The position numbers and the translations under genes were made by a program. The notes under the pieces are model-generated. The model had not been told where the DNA came from. It saw nothing but the letters and a program-made list of their open reading frames with translations, and made no database searches. This document shows, piece after piece, positions 7,568 through 7,833 of a stretch of DNA of 7,833 nucleotides. The stretch covers positions 1 to 7,833 of the forward strand of contig JALOMN010000225.1 of assembly GCA_025455445.1 (NCBI GenBank). The letters run 5' to 3'. The stretch comes from Cyclobacteriaceae bacterium (GTDB lineage: Bacteria; Bacteroidota; Bacteroidia; Cytophagales; Cyclobacteriaceae). Positions within the stretch are counted from its first letter, which is position 1. Every line of letters starts with the position of its first letter.

Positions 7568-7833
7568 TTATCCGAACAGGGTTGAACTCAAATAGCGATC
7601 ACCGCGATCGCAATTGATAAATACAATTACACCCGATTCAATTTCGCTGGCGATCCTCATCGCGGCAAATAGTGCTCCACCCGTGCTCATGCCACCCATG
7701 AGTCCTTCTTCTTTGGCCAATCTGCGGGTCATTAAAGTAGCATCGAGTTCACTTACATCGATGATGCGGTCCACGCGATGTGGTTCAAAAATTTTAGGAA
7801 GGTATTCGGGCGACCATCTACGAATCCCCGGAA
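7568..7833 (-). CDS. cysM: Cysteine synthase, CysM type, C-terminal fragment (5' end outside window)
   Basis: The minus-strand frame is open from the window edge at 7833 to a stop at 7568-7570, giving the last 87 codons or so of a gene whose start lies beyond the window; an internal GTG at 7774 is not a real start. The residues read PGIRRWSPEYLPKIFEPHRV, then DRIIDVSELDA, EEGLMGGMSTGGALFAAMRI and INCDRGDRYLSSTLF. The GIRRW-x-PEYLPKI block and the CDRGDRYLS-x-x-F end are characteristic of CysM-like O-acetylserine sulfhydrylases. GGMSTGG corresponds to the GISSG loop that contacts the pyridine ring of PLP. The enzyme makes cysteine from O-acetylserine and sulfide (or thiosulfate for CysM) in the cytosol. 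The PLP lysine and GTGGT phosphate loop are outside the window. It converges on the pullulanase gene with ten bases between the stops. A cystathionine beta-synthase is less likely, given this C-terminal ending. Confidence 0.92.
   Translation of the reverse strand, partial: PGIRRWSPEYLPKIFEPHRVDRIIDVSELDATLMTRRLAKEEGLMGGMSTGGALFAAMRIASEIESGVIVFINCDRGDRYLSSTLFG

Overview
The window looks like an ordinary chromosomal stretch from a member of the Bacteroidota, probably a free-living Cytophagales- or Chitinophagales-type organism. The grounds are moderate-to-low GC by eye, no clear Shine-Dalgarno sequences before the starts, a very Bacteroidota-like AsmA-family protein, and a secreted type I pullulanase of the length usual in that phylum. 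The order-level placement is inference; no rRNA or other marker is present.

Layout, left to right. (1) Positions 2-271, plus strand, hold the C-terminal end of an IlvD/Edd-family dehydratase of the sugar-acid (pentonate/hexonate) type, cut by the window edge. (2) Positions 379-1248 encode an eight-helix membrane protein of unknown function. (3) After a 232-base gap, 1481-2239 encode a complete classical SDR dehydrogenase. The dehydratase and SDR are typical partners in non-phosphorylative sugar-acid breakdown, so 1-2239 may be the end of such a locus. (4) Positions 2389-5519 carry a large AsmA-like envelope protein that is split into two reading frames overlapping by ATGA at 4431-4434. The first part has the membrane anchor and N-terminal AsmA region, the second has the C-terminal AsmA region and no anchor. 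This looks like one gene broken by a frameshift or small deletion, although translational coupling cannot be excluded. (5) Positions 5569-7557 encode a secreted type I pullulanase (GH13) with all catalytic motifs intact. (6) Convergent to it, on the minus strand from 7833 (edge) to 7568, lies the C-terminus of a cysteine synthase of the CysM type.

All complete genes are on the plus strand, and only the cysteine synthase fragment is on the minus strand. No tRNA, rRNA, CRISPR array, insertion sequence or convincing intrinsic terminator was seen. I found no sign of a new multi-gene system. The two items most worth a second look are the AsmA reading-frame break and the uncharacterised membrane protein.
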